Origin: Nitriliruptoraceae bacterium
Lineage (GTDB): Bacteria; Actinomycetota; Nitriliruptoria; Nitriliruptorales; Nitriliruptoraceae
Assembly (NCBI GenBank): GCA_003565155.1
Contig: PXDB01000087.1
Span: 1-47,937 of the forward strand
DNA length: 47,937 bases
Reading direction: 5' to 3'
Shown here one piece after another: positions 24,455 to 33,073 of the stretch (within the stretch, counting starts at the first letter, position 1; each line of letters begins with the position of its first letter). Both the position numbers and the translations under genes were made by a program. Below the pieces are notes generated by a model, which was given only the letters and a program-made list of their open reading frames with translations, was not told where the DNA came from and ran no database searches.

Positions 24455-25237
24455 TCAGTCCCGGCGGTGTCCGACGATCAGCGCGAAGTCCTCGCTGGAC
24501 AGGCTCGCGCCACCGACGAGCGCGCCATCGATGTCGGGCTGGCCCATGAGGGTCTTGACGTTGCCGGGCTTCACGCTCCCCCCGTACTGCACACGGATAC
24601 GGTCCGAGATCGCCTGGTCGTACAGGGACGCGAGCTCGGTGCGCACCGCGGCGCACATCTCCTGCGCGTCCTCCGGCGTGGCCGTCAGACCGGTGCCGAT
24701 GGCCCAGACGGGCTCGTAGGCGACGACGACCTCCTCGGCGTTGTCGAGTGCGATGTCGATCCCAGCCAGGCTGCCGCGCAGCTGGGAGACGACGACGTCG
24801 ACCGCCGTGCCCGCCTCGCGCTCCTCCTTGGTCTCACCGACGCACAGGATGGGACGCATCCCGTGGCGCAGGATCGCGGCGACCTTCGCGTTCACGATCT
24901 CGTCGGACTCACCGAACAGGGCGCGGCGCTCGGAGTGCCCCGCGATCACGTAGGTCACGTCCAAGCGCTGCAGCATCGGCGGGCTGACCTCACCGGTGAA
25001 CGCGCCCTCGTCCTCGGGGTGGCAGTTCTGCGCACCGAGGGCGAGCGGCAGTCGGTCGGACTGGATCAGCGTCTGGATGGAGCGAAGGCACACGAAGGAC
25101 GGGCAGACCACCACCTCCTGTCCCTCGTAGTCGGCCGCCTCGAGGTGGTAGGCCAGCTTCTGGACCAGTTGGATCGCCTCAAGATGGTCGCGGTGCATCT
25201 TCCAGTTCCCCGCGATGACAGGGGTCCGCTCGGCCAC
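24455..25237 (-). CDS. tpiA: Triosephosphate isomerase
   Basis: A 260-residue TIM-barrel enzyme interconverting dihydroxyacetone phosphate and glyceraldehyde 3-phosphate. All key residues are visible: Asn11 and Lys13 in AGNWKMH, His101 in VIAGHSERR, and catalytic Glu175 in VVAYEPVWAIGTG. The phosphate-binding loop YGGSVKPGN is near the C-terminus. The GTG at 25237 has AAGGAG 7 nt upstream. It would normally follow pgk, but an ABC exporter pair lies between the two. Confidence 0.97.
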   Translation of the reverse strand: MAERTPVIAGNWKMHRDHLEAIQLVQKLAYHLEAADYEGQEVVVCPSFVCLRSIQTLIQSDRLPLALGAQNCHPEDEGAFTGEVSPPMLQRLDVTYVIAGHSERRALFGESDEIVNAKVAAILRHGMRPILCVGETKEEREAGTAVDVVVSQLRGSLAGIDIALDNAEEVVVAYEPVWAIGTGLTATPEDAQEMCAAVRTELASLYDQAISDRIRVQYGGSVKPGNVKTLMGQPDIDGALVGGASLSSEDFALIVGHRRD

Positions 25238-25368
25238 GATGGGCTCCTTGGTCTCGGGTGTCGTGGGCTCCGCGCCGACGGTGGTCGGTCCCGCGCCGCG
25301 CTCGCCTCGAGCCTAGTCAGCCCCGAGCGCGGCGGAGCAGGCGCACCCGGCCGACGGTACGCAGCCGA

Positions 25369-27192
25369 TCACACGGTGCCTGCCGCCCAGTCGGCGTGCA
25401 GCCGGGCGTACACCCCGCCATGGGCGAGCAGGGCCGCGTGGGCACCGCGCTCCACGAGCACCCCGCGGTCGAAGACCAGCACCTCGTCCGCAGCCTCGGC
25501 GGTGGACAGGCGGTGCGCCACGGTGATCGAGGTGCGGCCGGTGGTGAGCCGCTCGATCGCTGCCCGCAGCCGCACCTCCAACGCCGGGTCGACCGCCGAG
25601 GTCGCCTCGTCGAGCACCAGAAGATCCGGCCGCGCGATCCACGCGCGGACCAGGGCCACCAGCTGTCGCTCCCCCGCGGACAACCGTCCCCCCCGCTCCC
25701 CCACCTGGGTGTGGAGGCCGTCGGGCAGCTCGTCGAGCCAGGGGCCGAGCTCCAGCTCCTCCCACGCCGCCCGGATCTCAGCGTCGGTCGCCCAGGGCCG
25801 TCCGTACCGGATGTTGTCGGCGATGCTGGCGTCGAACAGGAACCCCTCCTGCGGCACGCTGATGACCCGATCCCGGAGGCTGGCGAAGGACACCTCCCGC
25901 AGCGGGACACCGCCGACGGCGATCCAGCCCCGGGTCGGGTCGAAGAGGCGCGTGAGCAGCTTGACGAAGGTGCTCTTGCCGGAGCCGGTCTCCCCGACCA
26001 CGGCCACCCGTGTGCCCGCTTCGATGCGCAGGCGCACGTCGCGGAGCACCTCGTCGCCGCGGAGCACTGCGGCGTGGCTGCCGGCCGCGGAGCCGTCCGG
26101 TGCATCCTGGCTGCGCTCGGGACCGGCACGCGGGTAGGCGAACGCCACATCATGGAGTGTCACGGTGAGCGGCCCGGCCGGCAGCGAGCGGCCGGGGACG
26201 GGGTCCTCTACCTCGACGGGGGTGTCGAGGACACCGAGCACGCGACGGACCCCCGCTGCCGCGGTCTGTGCCTCGTTCAGGACCTCGACGAGGATCTGGA
26301 TCGGTTCGATGAAGAGGGTGACCAGGAACAGGAACGCCACGAGGCGACCCGCCGTCAGCTGTCCCGGTTGGGCCACGACACCGACGGCGATCACCAGGGC
26401 CGTCACCCCGCCGGCGAACAGCTCCGCGCTGGAGAACATCGACGCGCCCACGACCTGGGACCGGATCTCGGCTCGACGGTGATCCTCCAGCGCGCCGTCC
26501 ACCCGGGGCAGGGTGCGGTGCTCGGCGCCGTAGGCGCGGATCGTCGGGAGGCCGCTGATCGCCTCCGACATGGCGGCCACGGCTGCCGCCGAACGGACCC
26601 GCACCCGGTCGTACAGCCGGCGAAGCACCCGCTGGAACACCAGCAGCAGGATCGCGTAGAGGGCACCGGCGCCGGCTACGAGCGCCGCCAGGACCGGGTC
26701 GTAGACGGTCATCACCGCGAGCACGAGACCGAGCTGTGCCGTGCCCACCAGCAGGCCGACCCCACCCCACTCCATGAACTGGGTGATCACCTCGATGTCG
26801 GAGGTCACGCGGGCGACCAGCGACCCACGCCGTTCGGCCTGGACGTGCAACGCGGACAGGCGGTGGATGTGGGCGAAGGCGGCGACGCGCAGCTCGGCGA
26901 GGCCGGTGGCGGCGGCGCGCAGCAGACGGAACATCGCGAAGCGGGTGGCGATCACCGCGACGAGCACGGCCAGCAGCGCCACGCCGCCGGTGAGCAGCAC
27001 GCCGCCGGTCTCGACACCCGCGCCGAGCAGTTCCGCGTCGAGCAGGCGCTGGATGGCGATCGGCACCACCACCTGACCCGCGGTGCCGACGACAGCCAGC
27101 AGCAGCGTCACCCCCAGACCGCGCGTGAGGCTGGGTGCCACCTGCGCGGCCCGTCGGACGGCGCCGACCAGCGTCGCATCGGAGCCGATCAC
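25369..27192 (-). CDS. ABC exporter half-transporter, canonical ATPase site
   Basis: The 607-residue product has a six-helix ABC exporter membrane domain (about 20-320) and a C-terminal nucleotide-binding domain. The latter has Walker A GETGSGKST, Q-loop ISVPQEGFLF, signature LSAGERQ, Walker B LLVLDEATSAVD with catalytic Glu, and switch His in TVAHRLS. It follows the gene at 27189 with a 4-nt ATGA overlap, so the two are almost certainly the halves of a heterodimeric exporter like TM287/288 or BmrCD. The substrate cannot be inferred; lipids or drugs are usual. Confidence 0.93.
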   Translation of the reverse strand: MIGSDATLVGAVRRAAQVAPSLTRGLGVTLLLAVVGTAGQVVVPIAIQRLLDAELLGAGVETGGVLLTGGVALLAVLVAVIATRFAMFRLLRAAATGLAELRVAAFAHIHRLSALHVQAERRGSLVARVTSDIEVITQFMEWGGVGLLVGTAQLGLVLAVMTVYDPVLAALVAGAGALYAILLLVFQRVLRRLYDRVRVRSAAAVAAMSEAISGLPTIRAYGAEHRTLPRVDGALEDHRRAEIRSQVVGASMFSSAELFAGGVTALVIAVGVVAQPGQLTAGRLVAFLFLVTLFIEPIQILVEVLNEAQTAAAGVRRVLGVLDTPVEVEDPVPGRSLPAGPLTVTLHDVAFAYPRAGPERSQDAPDGSAAGSHAAVLRGDEVLRDVRLRIEAGTRVAVVGETGSGKSTFVKLLTRLFDPTRGWIAVGGVPLREVSFASLRDRVISVPQEGFLFDASIADNIRYGRPWATDAEIRAAWEELELGPWLDELPDGLHTQVGERGGRLSAGERQLVALVRAWIARPDLLVLDEATSAVDPALEVRLRAAIERLTTGRTSITVAHRLSTAEAADEVLVFDRGVLVERGAHAALLAHGGVYARLHADWAAGTV

Positions 27193-29072
27193 CGGTCGCC
27201 TCCCTCACCCTTGCGGGCCCCACCACCTTCACCCGGGCGGTGCATGGCGGCGTCCCGTGCACGTTGCAGGGCTTCCCGGCGGGCGGCAGCGTCCCGCTCG
27301 TAGGCTTCCAGCAGATCGGCGTAGCCAGGCACTTCGGCCAGCAGTTCCTCATGGGTCCCGTTGGCCCGGACCCTCCCCTGGTCCATGAACAGCACCCGAT
27401 CAGCGAGCAGGATCGTCGCACGGCGAGCGGCGACGATCACCACGGTGGAGGGTCGCGCCGCCCGCTGCAGCCCGGTCAGGATCCGGGCCTCGACGCTCGG
27501 GTCCACCGCCGAGGTGGCGTCGTCGAGGACCAGCAGACGGGGACGGCGCACCAGCGCCCGGGCGAGGGCGAGTCGCTGCCGCTGCCCCCCGGACAGGGTG
27601 GCGCCCCGTTCACCGAGGGGGGTGTCCAGCCCCTCGGGCAGCGCCTCCACGAACACCTCGGCGTTGGCGAGGCGGAGCGCATCGCGCACCGCCTGCTGGT
27701 CCACCTCGGCGCCGAGTGCGACGTTGCCCTGCACCGAGTCGTCGAACAGGAAGGTGTCCTGCGCGACGTAGGCAACCTCGTTGGGCAGCACGCCGGGTGC
27801 GAGGTCGCGGAGATCGGTGCCGTCCAGGGTGATGCCGCCCGCGTCCGGGTCCCACAGCCGTGCGAGCAGCAGGGCGAGGGAGGACTTGCCCGACCCCGTG
27901 GGGCCGACCACCGCCACCGTCGTACCGGGCTCGATGTCGAGCTCCAGACCCTCGAGGACCGGGGTGTCGGGCTCGTAGCCGAAGCGGATGCCTTCGGCGC
28001 TGACGCGCGCCGGATCCCCGGAGGGTGCGGGGCGGCGATCGCCGTAGGACACCTCGTCGTCGCGCTCGAGCACGGCGGCGACACGGCGCCATCCGGCCAG
28101 CGACGCGGCGGTGTCCCAGAACAGGTAGCCGAGCATGCGCACCGGCACGACCAGGAGTGACAGCAGGTAGGCGACCCGGACGAGTTCCCCCGGGGTGAGC
28201 GCTCCGGCTCCCACCCGTAGCGCCCCGATGACCAGCACCACGAGCGAACCTGCGGCCGGGAGGCCCTCGGTGACCGCCCGGTAACCGGTCCACAGGCGCC
28301 CCACGGCGATGAGCTGGTCGCGCAGGTGCTCCGCGACCTCGCGGAAGCGGTCGACCTCCTCCTGTTCGCGCCCGAGGGAGGTCACGGTGAGTGCGCCGTC
28401 GAAGCTCTCGTGGGCGACGGCGGCGACCCGACCGCGCCGGTGCTGGGCCTCCTCCTCCCCCTCGAAGGTCAGCCAGGACCCCCGAAGGTCGAGGGCCACC
28501 ACCGCCACCAGCAGCACCAGGACCGTCAGCCCGAGCCACGAATCCGTCCAGGCGATCAGCACGATGGAGGCCAGCAGCAGACCGAGTACCCCGCTGGCGA
28601 AGGGCAGGGGCGCCAGCACGAAGGTGGTCTGGCGGGTGTCGACGTCCGCGGTGGAGAGCAGATCGCCGACACCGAGCCGGTCGTAGCTCCGCAGCGAGGG
28701 GGCGAACAGGGTGCGGATCACCTGCCGGCGGAGCTCGGTCTGCGCGGTGATCTGCAGGGCGGTGGCCGAGCCGCGCCGGAGCACGATGCCCGCCGCCTTC
28801 CACACCGCGACACCGAGCAACAACCAGACGACGGGAGCCAGACGACCGTCGATCGCTGCTCCCTCCTGCAGCACCGGCACGATCAGATCGTCGGTGGCGT
28901 CCCCCACGACCCACGCGCTGGCCACGATCGCGGCGGTGAACAGCAGGGCCCCGAACAGGGCAAGGAGGAACCGTCCCGGCATCGCCCGGACGAGCTGGAC
29001 GATGAGGCGCGCGCCTTCGCCGACGACCCGCCCGGGGCGGGTCGTGTGGGTCAGCACGGGATCGGAGGACAT
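27189..29072 (-). CDS. ABC exporter half-transporter, degenerate ATPase site
   Basis: The 627-residue partner of the downstream exporter gene has a six-helix domain and an NBD with Walker A GPTGSGKSS and signature LSGGQRQ. Walker B reads LLVLDDATSAVD, so the catalytic Glu is Asp. The H-loop reads IVAARRATI where an AHR motif is expected, so the switch His is missing. Such loss in one half is the rule in heterodimeric exporters, where this subunit keeps a non-hydrolytic site. The ATG at 29072 begins MSSDPVLTHTTRPGRVV. An array of 10-bp repeats lies just upstream. Confidence 0.92.
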   Translation of the reverse strand: MSSDPVLTHTTRPGRVVGEGARLIVQLVRAMPGRFLLALFGALLFTAAIVASAWVVGDATDDLIVPVLQEGAAIDGRLAPVVWLLLGVAVWKAAGIVLRRGSATALQITAQTELRRQVIRTLFAPSLRSYDRLGVGDLLSTADVDTRQTTFVLAPLPFASGVLGLLLASIVLIAWTDSWLGLTVLVLLVAVVALDLRGSWLTFEGEEEAQHRRGRVAAVAHESFDGALTVTSLGREQEEVDRFREVAEHLRDQLIAVGRLWTGYRAVTEGLPAAGSLVVLVIGALRVGAGALTPGELVRVAYLLSLLVVPVRMLGYLFWDTAASLAGWRRVAAVLERDDEVSYGDRRPAPSGDPARVSAEGIRFGYEPDTPVLEGLELDIEPGTTVAVVGPTGSGKSSLALLLARLWDPDAGGITLDGTDLRDLAPGVLPNEVAYVAQDTFLFDDSVQGNVALGAEVDQQAVRDALRLANAEVFVEALPEGLDTPLGERGATLSGGQRQRLALARALVRRPRLLVLDDATSAVDPSVEARILTGLQRAARPSTVVIVAARRATILLADRVLFMDQGRVRANGTHEELLAEVPGYADLLEAYERDAAARREALQRARDAAMHRPGEGGGARKGEGGDR

Positions 29073-29090
29073 CGATGGTTCCAACGGCGG

Positions 29091-29170
29091 AGGTCGGCGG
29101 AGGTCGGGGGACGTCGGCGAAGGTCGGCGGAGGTCGGCGGACGTCGGCGAACGTCGGCGGAGGTCGGCGA
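29091..29170. repeat. 10-bp tandem array, 8 copies
   Basis: Eight consecutive 10-bp units with consensus AGGTCGGCGG and variants ACGTCGGCGA, AGGTCGGGGG and AGGTCGGCGA. The period is exactly 10 bp throughout. It lies 19-98 bp upstream of the exporter start codon, in its promoter or leader. Confidence 0.9.
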
Positions 29171-29308
29171 ACGGCGCCGTCCGGACCCCCGGCCGCGACG
29201 GCGGCCCGGGCGAGCGAGCGGGGCTGGAGTGGGCCGACCGACGGTAGCCGGCGCTGTCACCGGTCGTGGGAGGGCAGCGGGTACCGGTGCCACGCCTCGG
29301 ACGGCTAG

Positions 29309-29494
29309 CTGGCCGCACGGCTAGGCCGGGCGACAGAAGGGGCCATCCACGTCCCCTTGCGCCCACCAACCTGGCCGCACGGCTAGGCCGGGCGACAGAA
29401 GGGGCCATCCACGTCCCCTTGCGCCCACCAACCTGGCCACACGGCTACGCCGGGCGACGGAAGGGGACACCCGCGTCCCCCCTCGCTGCCCGAC
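29309..29494. repeat. 62-bp tandem repeat, 2 near-identical copies plus a diverged third
   Basis: Copies start at 29309, 29371 and 29433, each beginning CTGGCC. The first two are identical over the unit. The third is diverged. Each holds a small inverted repeat (AAGGGG...CCCCTT; in the third GGGGAC...GTCCCC), so each copy could fold into a hairpin. No reading frame of note runs through it. Confidence 0.88.
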
Positions 29495-29570
29495 CAGGTC
29501 ACCCGGCGGCGTGGTCAACGGGAAGGCGCCCCAACGTGCGCACTCCCCACCGACCGGGCCGCAGCGCACG

Positions 29571-29607
29571 GCACGGAGCCCGGCGGCTTCGCCGCCGGGC
29601 TCCGTGC
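29571..29607 (-). terminator. Hairpin terminator of the gap-pgk operon
   Basis: A perfect 17-bp stem (29571-29587 with 29591-29607) and a 3-nt loop lie about 40 nt after the pgk stop on the minus strand. It lacks a T-tract, as is common in high-GC Actinobacteria. Confidence 0.78.
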
Positions 29608-29648
29608 ACACACCGGTGGAACCTCCGAGCGCTCGCCCGGCGCCTCCG

Positions 29649-30845
29649 TCAGGTCCGCAGCGCGACGACCCCGGGAAGCTCCTTGCCTTCCAACAGCTCC
29701 AGGGACGCACCGCCACCCGTCGAGACGTGATCGACCTTGTCGTCGAGGCCGAAGGTGCGGATCGCAGCAGCGGAGTCGCCACCGCCGACCACGGTGAAGC
29801 CTTCGGATGCGGCCATCGCGTCGGCAACCGTGCGGGTGCCGGCGGCGAAGGCGTCCCACTCGAAGACCCCCATCGGGCCGTTCCAGAACACGCTGCCGGC
29901 ACCGGTGATGGCCGCCGCGTAGGTCGCGGCGGTCTCCGGTCCGACATCGAGGCCCATCTGGTCAGCGGGGATGTCCGCCGCCGCCACGCTGGTCGCCGGC
30001 GCGTCCTCAGCGAACTCGGGCGCGACCACCACGTCGGTGGGCAGCAGGACCTCGACGCCCCGTTCCCGGGCGGCGCCGACCAGACGACGGACGTTGTCCA
30101 CCTGGTCGGTCTCGACCCGCGAGGAGCCGACATCGATCCCCTCGGCGACCAGGAAGGTGAAGGCCATGGCGCCGCCGACCGCGATGGCGTCGACCCGCTC
30201 GAGCAGGTTCTCGAGCACCGTCAGCTTGTCGCTGACCTTGGCGCCTCCGAGCACCGCCACGTAGGGGCGTTGCGGATCCTCCAGCAGCCCGCCGAGCACG
30301 GCCAGCTCACGTTCGAGCAACAGCCCCGCGTAGCCGGGGATCCGGGCCGGGACGCCCGAGATCGAGGCGTGGGCGCGGTGCGCGGCACCGAAGGCGTCGT
30401 CGACGTAGACATCGGCCATCGACGCGAGCGCCTCCGCGAAGGCGTCGTCGTTCTTGGTCTCGCCCGGATCCCACCGCAGGTTCTCCAGCAACAGGACCTG
30501 ACCGGGCTTGAGCGCTGCCGCCTTGGCCATGGCGTCATCACCGACGACATCGGAGGCCACGAGCACGTCGCTGGCGAGCAGCTCCTGCAGGCGTGTCCCG
30601 ACCGCGGCCATGGAGGACGCCGGATCCGGCGCCCCCTTCGGCCGACCCAGGTGCGAGGCCACGATGACGCTCGCATCCTGATCGATCAGCGCCCGGAGGG
30701 TGGGCACCGACGACCGGACACGCAGGTCGTCGGTGATCGCCCCGTCGCGCAGCGGCACATTGAGGTCCGCACGGACGAAGACCTTCTTGCCGGCGGCGTC
30801 GAGGTCCGGCAGCGTCCGGACCCCGGCGAGCATCTCGGATGTCAC
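29649..30845 (-). CDS. pgk: Phosphoglycerate kinase
   Basis: The 398-residue enzyme makes ATP from 1,3-bisphosphoglycerate in lower glycolysis. Signature segments are VFVRADLNVPL near the N-terminus, SHLGRPKG, LLENLRW, VDDAFGAAHRAHAS, LGGAKVSDKL in the hinge region, and the nucleotide loop VVGGGDSAAAI with DHVSTGGGASLELLEG near the C-terminus. The GTG at 30845 overlaps the gap stop (GTGA), implying translational coupling, and gives the family's usual length. Confidence 0.97.
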   Translation of the reverse strand: MTSEMLAGVRTLPDLDAAGKKVFVRADLNVPLRDGAITDDLRVRSSVPTLRALIDQDASVIVASHLGRPKGAPDPASSMAAVGTRLQELLASDVLVASDVVGDDAMAKAAALKPGQVLLLENLRWDPGETKNDDAFAEALASMADVYVDDAFGAAHRAHASISGVPARIPGYAGLLLERELAVLGGLLEDPQRPYVAVLGGAKVSDKLTVLENLLERVDAIAVGGAMAFTFLVAEGIDVGSSRVETDQVDNVRRLVGAARERGVEVLLPTDVVVAPEFAEDAPATSVAAADIPADQMGLDVGPETAATYAAAITGAGSVFWNGPMGVFEWDAFAAGTRTVADAMAASEGFTVVGGGDSAAAIRTFGLDDKVDHVSTGGGASLELLEGKELPGVVALRT

Positions 30846-31846
30846 AGCTTGTCCCCCACGAACTTGGTGAAGTCGGCCAGACGGGTCGAGTAGCCCATCT
30901 CGTTGTCGTACCACCCGAGCACCTTGACCATCTTGCCGGCGGTGATGGTCGCCAGGCCGTCGAAGATGCAGGAGTGCGGGTTGCCGATGATGTCCACGGA
31001 GACGATCGGGTCCTCGGTGTACTCGAGGACGCCGGCGAGGGGCCCGTCCGCAGCGGCCTTGACCGCGGCGTTCAGCTCCTCCTTGGTGACCTCCTGGTTG
31101 AGCACCAGGGTGAGGTCGGTCACGGAGCCGGAGGGAACGGGCACGCGCATCGCGTAGCCGCTGAGACGCCCCTCCATCTCCGGCAGCGCCAGCGAGGCGG
31201 CCTGGGCCGCACCGGTGGTGGTGGGCACCATGGAGAGGGCGGCGGCACGGGCGCGACGCGGGTCCTTGTGGGGCGCGTCGTGGAGACGCTGGTCACCGGT
31301 GTAGGCGTGGATCGTGGTCATCAGCCCCTGCTCGATGCCGAAGGCGTCGTTGATGACCTTGGCCATCGGCACCACGGAGTTGGTGGTGCAGGAGGCCATG
31401 GAGACCACGTCGTGGGCCGCGGGGTCGTAGTCGTCCTCGTTGGCGCCCATGACGATGGTCTTGTCCTCGCCCTTGGCGGGCGCGGAGATCAGGACCTTCT
31501 TCGCCCCCGCCGCGAGGTGCTTCGCGGCGTCGTCACGCTGGGTGAAGAAGCCGGTGGACTCGACGACGATGTCCACGCCCATCTCGCCCCAGGGCAGGTT
31601 GGCGGGGTCCCGTTCGGAGAGCACCTTGAGGCGCTTGCCGTTGACGACCAGGTCGTCACCGTCCACCTCGACGGTGCCGTCGAAGCGGCCGTGCACGCTG
31701 TCGTACTTCAGCAGCATGGCCAGGGCGGTGGTGTCGGTCAGGTCGTTGACCGCCACGATGTCGATGTCGATCTCGTTCGCTAGCGCGGCACGGAGCATGT
31801 TCCGGCCGATGCGGCCGAAGCCGTTGATGGCGACGCTCACGGACAT
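30842..31846 (-). CDS. gap: Glyceraldehyde-3-phosphate dehydrogenase, type I
   Basis: A 334-residue NAD-dependent enzyme: INGFGRIGRN at 7-16 (Rossmann loop), catalytic Cys153 in SMASCTTN and His180 in TTIHAYTGDQ. The C-terminal WYDNEMGYS is present. The ATG at 31846 follows GGAG by about 9 nt. The 273-bp gap to whiA probably holds a separate promoter for gap-pgk. Confidence 0.97.
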   Translation of the reverse strand: MSVSVAINGFGRIGRNMLRAALANEIDIDIVAVNDLTDTTALAMLLKYDSVHGRFDGTVEVDGDDLVVNGKRLKVLSERDPANLPWGEMGVDIVVESTGFFTQRDDAAKHLAAGAKKVLISAPAKGEDKTIVMGANEDDYDPAAHDVVSMASCTTNSVVPMAKVINDAFGIEQGLMTTIHAYTGDQRLHDAPHKDPRRARAAALSMVPTTTGAAQAASLALPEMEGRLSGYAMRVPVPSGSVTDLTLVLNQEVTKEELNAAVKAAADGPLAGVLEYTEDPIVSVDIIGNPHSCIFDGLATITAGKMVKVLGWYDNEMGYSTRLADFTKFVGDKL

Positions 31847-32119
31847 GATTGGTTGCTCCCGGTCGATGGGCTGGAGGTGTCCCGGAGGACGTGGTCGAGG
31901 GCCGGCTGGCCCTCGGACGTCGAGGTGGAGGACGGCCGACTGGCCGCCGCACCTCGCGGCGGGCGGGACGGCGCCATGGCGTGCGGCACCGTGCGTCCCG
32001 CGCTCGCCACCGACATTACCACCGGCCCTTCGGCCCGGTCACGGGTCCATCGGCTCCCCTTCGACGGTGGCCGGGACGCCCCGACCACACCCTGTCGCAC
32101 GACCGCGCGAGGTGACCCG

Positions 32120-33070
32120 TCATGCGTCCGCCGCCGGCGGGGCGTCGGTGCGCGCCAGCGCCTCCAGGCGCGCGAGACGACGGTGGATAGCCGACTTCCC
32201 GACCGCAGGATCCAGCAGGCTCCCGAGCTCGGTCAGGGTCGCCTCCGGGTTCGCCAGCCGCGCCAGCGCGACCTCGCGTAACGGCTCCTCCAGCCCCTCC
32301 CAGCCATGGCGTTCGATGGCCTCCTCCACGGTGCGGACCTGCGCGGCGCTGGCCTCGATGGTGCGGCGCAGGTTGGCCCGATCGGCGTTGGCGAGCCGGT
32401 TCGCCTCCCCGCGCAGCTGTCGGCGCAGGCGACGTTCCTCCACCTCGAGGTAGGCCCGGGTGGCACCCAGGGCGGCCAGCAGCGCCGCGATGCGCTCGCC
32501 GGACTTGACCACCACCCGGGGGCGGCCGGAGGTAGAGACGGTCCCGGGACTGCCGACGATCTCGCTGAGCAGGCCGGCGAGGGCTGCCGCCACGTCGGGC
32601 TCGGTGACGCCGATCTCGAGGTGCGCGTCGCGGCCGGGGCGTGACACCGACCCGCCACCGAGCAGGGCTCCCCGCACCACCGCGGTGGCCTGGCCGGTCA
32701 CGCGGTCCAAGGTGGGTCCGCGCCGCAGTCGCCCCTCACGGTCGAGGATGCCGAGGTCCACGGCCACCTCTCCCCCGGCTTCGGCCAGCACCAGGGCGTA
32801 CCGCGCGGCGTGCCGGACCCCGGAGCGCGCGCGGACCTTCAGGTCCGGTCGGAGGCCGTATCGGGTCACCAGCAGGCCGTGCGCACGTCGTGCGACCGCG
32901 CCGGAACCGGTCACCAGCGACAGCTCCGGGTCGCGCCCACCGCCGGGCAGCGTCAGGTGGCCGGCGGTGCGCGCCAGACCCACGAGCTCCGCGCGCAGGT
33001 CCTCGGGCGTGCCCAGGGGCTGCCGCGACAGCTCCTGCCGGACGACCTCGGTGAAGGAGGTGGCCTGCAC
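32120..33070 (-). CDS. whiA: DNA-binding protein WhiA
   Basis: The 316-residue protein combines an N-terminal domain derived from LAGLIDADG homing endonucleases (about 90-190, with RGALLGGGSVSRPGRDAHLEI) and a C-terminal helix-turn-helix (about 225-300, LANADRANLRRTIEASAAQV and LGSLLDPAVGKSAIHRRL). In Actinobacteria WhiA controls cell-division and sporulation genes with WhiB. In other Gram-positives it affects division and chromosome segregation. The GTG at 33070 follows the yvcK stop by 3 nt, so it is the fourth gene of the uvrC-rapZ-yvcK-whiA operon. Confidence 0.95.
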   Translation of the reverse strand: MQATSFTEVVRQELSRQPLGTPEDLRAELVGLARTAGHLTLPGGGRDPELSLVTGSGAVARRAHGLLVTRYGLRPDLKVRARSGVRHAARYALVLAEAGGEVAVDLGILDREGRLRRGPTLDRVTGQATAVVRGALLGGGSVSRPGRDAHLEIGVTEPDVAAALAGLLSEIVGSPGTVSTSGRPRVVVKSGERIAALLAALGATRAYLEVEERRLRRQLRGEANRLANADRANLRRTIEASAAQVRTVEEAIERHGWEGLEEPLREVALARLANPEATLTELGSLLDPAVGKSAIHRRLARLEALARTDAPPAADA

Positions 33071-33073
33071 GGT

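Larger units (their letters stand above)
29073..29648. other. Repeat-rich intergenic region between exporter and pgk
   Basis: The 576-bp gap contains, from left to right, an array of 10-bp units (29091-29170), a 62-bp tandem repeat (29309-about 29494) and a 17-bp hairpin (29571-29607). No credible gene is seen. It separates the exporter operon from the gap-pgk operon. Confidence 0.7.

Noticed and set aside
25369..29072. ABC exporter pair as the transporter for the RiPP
   Set aside because: It lies more than 13 kb away, within a housekeeping cluster, and lacks the N-terminal peptidase domain seen in lanthipeptide exporters. Nothing links it to the RiPP operon.
29091..29170. Coding repeat (Pro/Ser/Thr/Asp tandem peptide)
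   Set aside because: A 10-bp unit does not keep a frame, and no start or ribosome-binding site makes a plausible protein.
29321..30133. Long minus-strand frame across the end of pgk and the 62-bp repeats
   Set aside because: It is out of frame with pgk, is Arg/Pro-rich, and contains repeated junk sequence from the tandem repeats.
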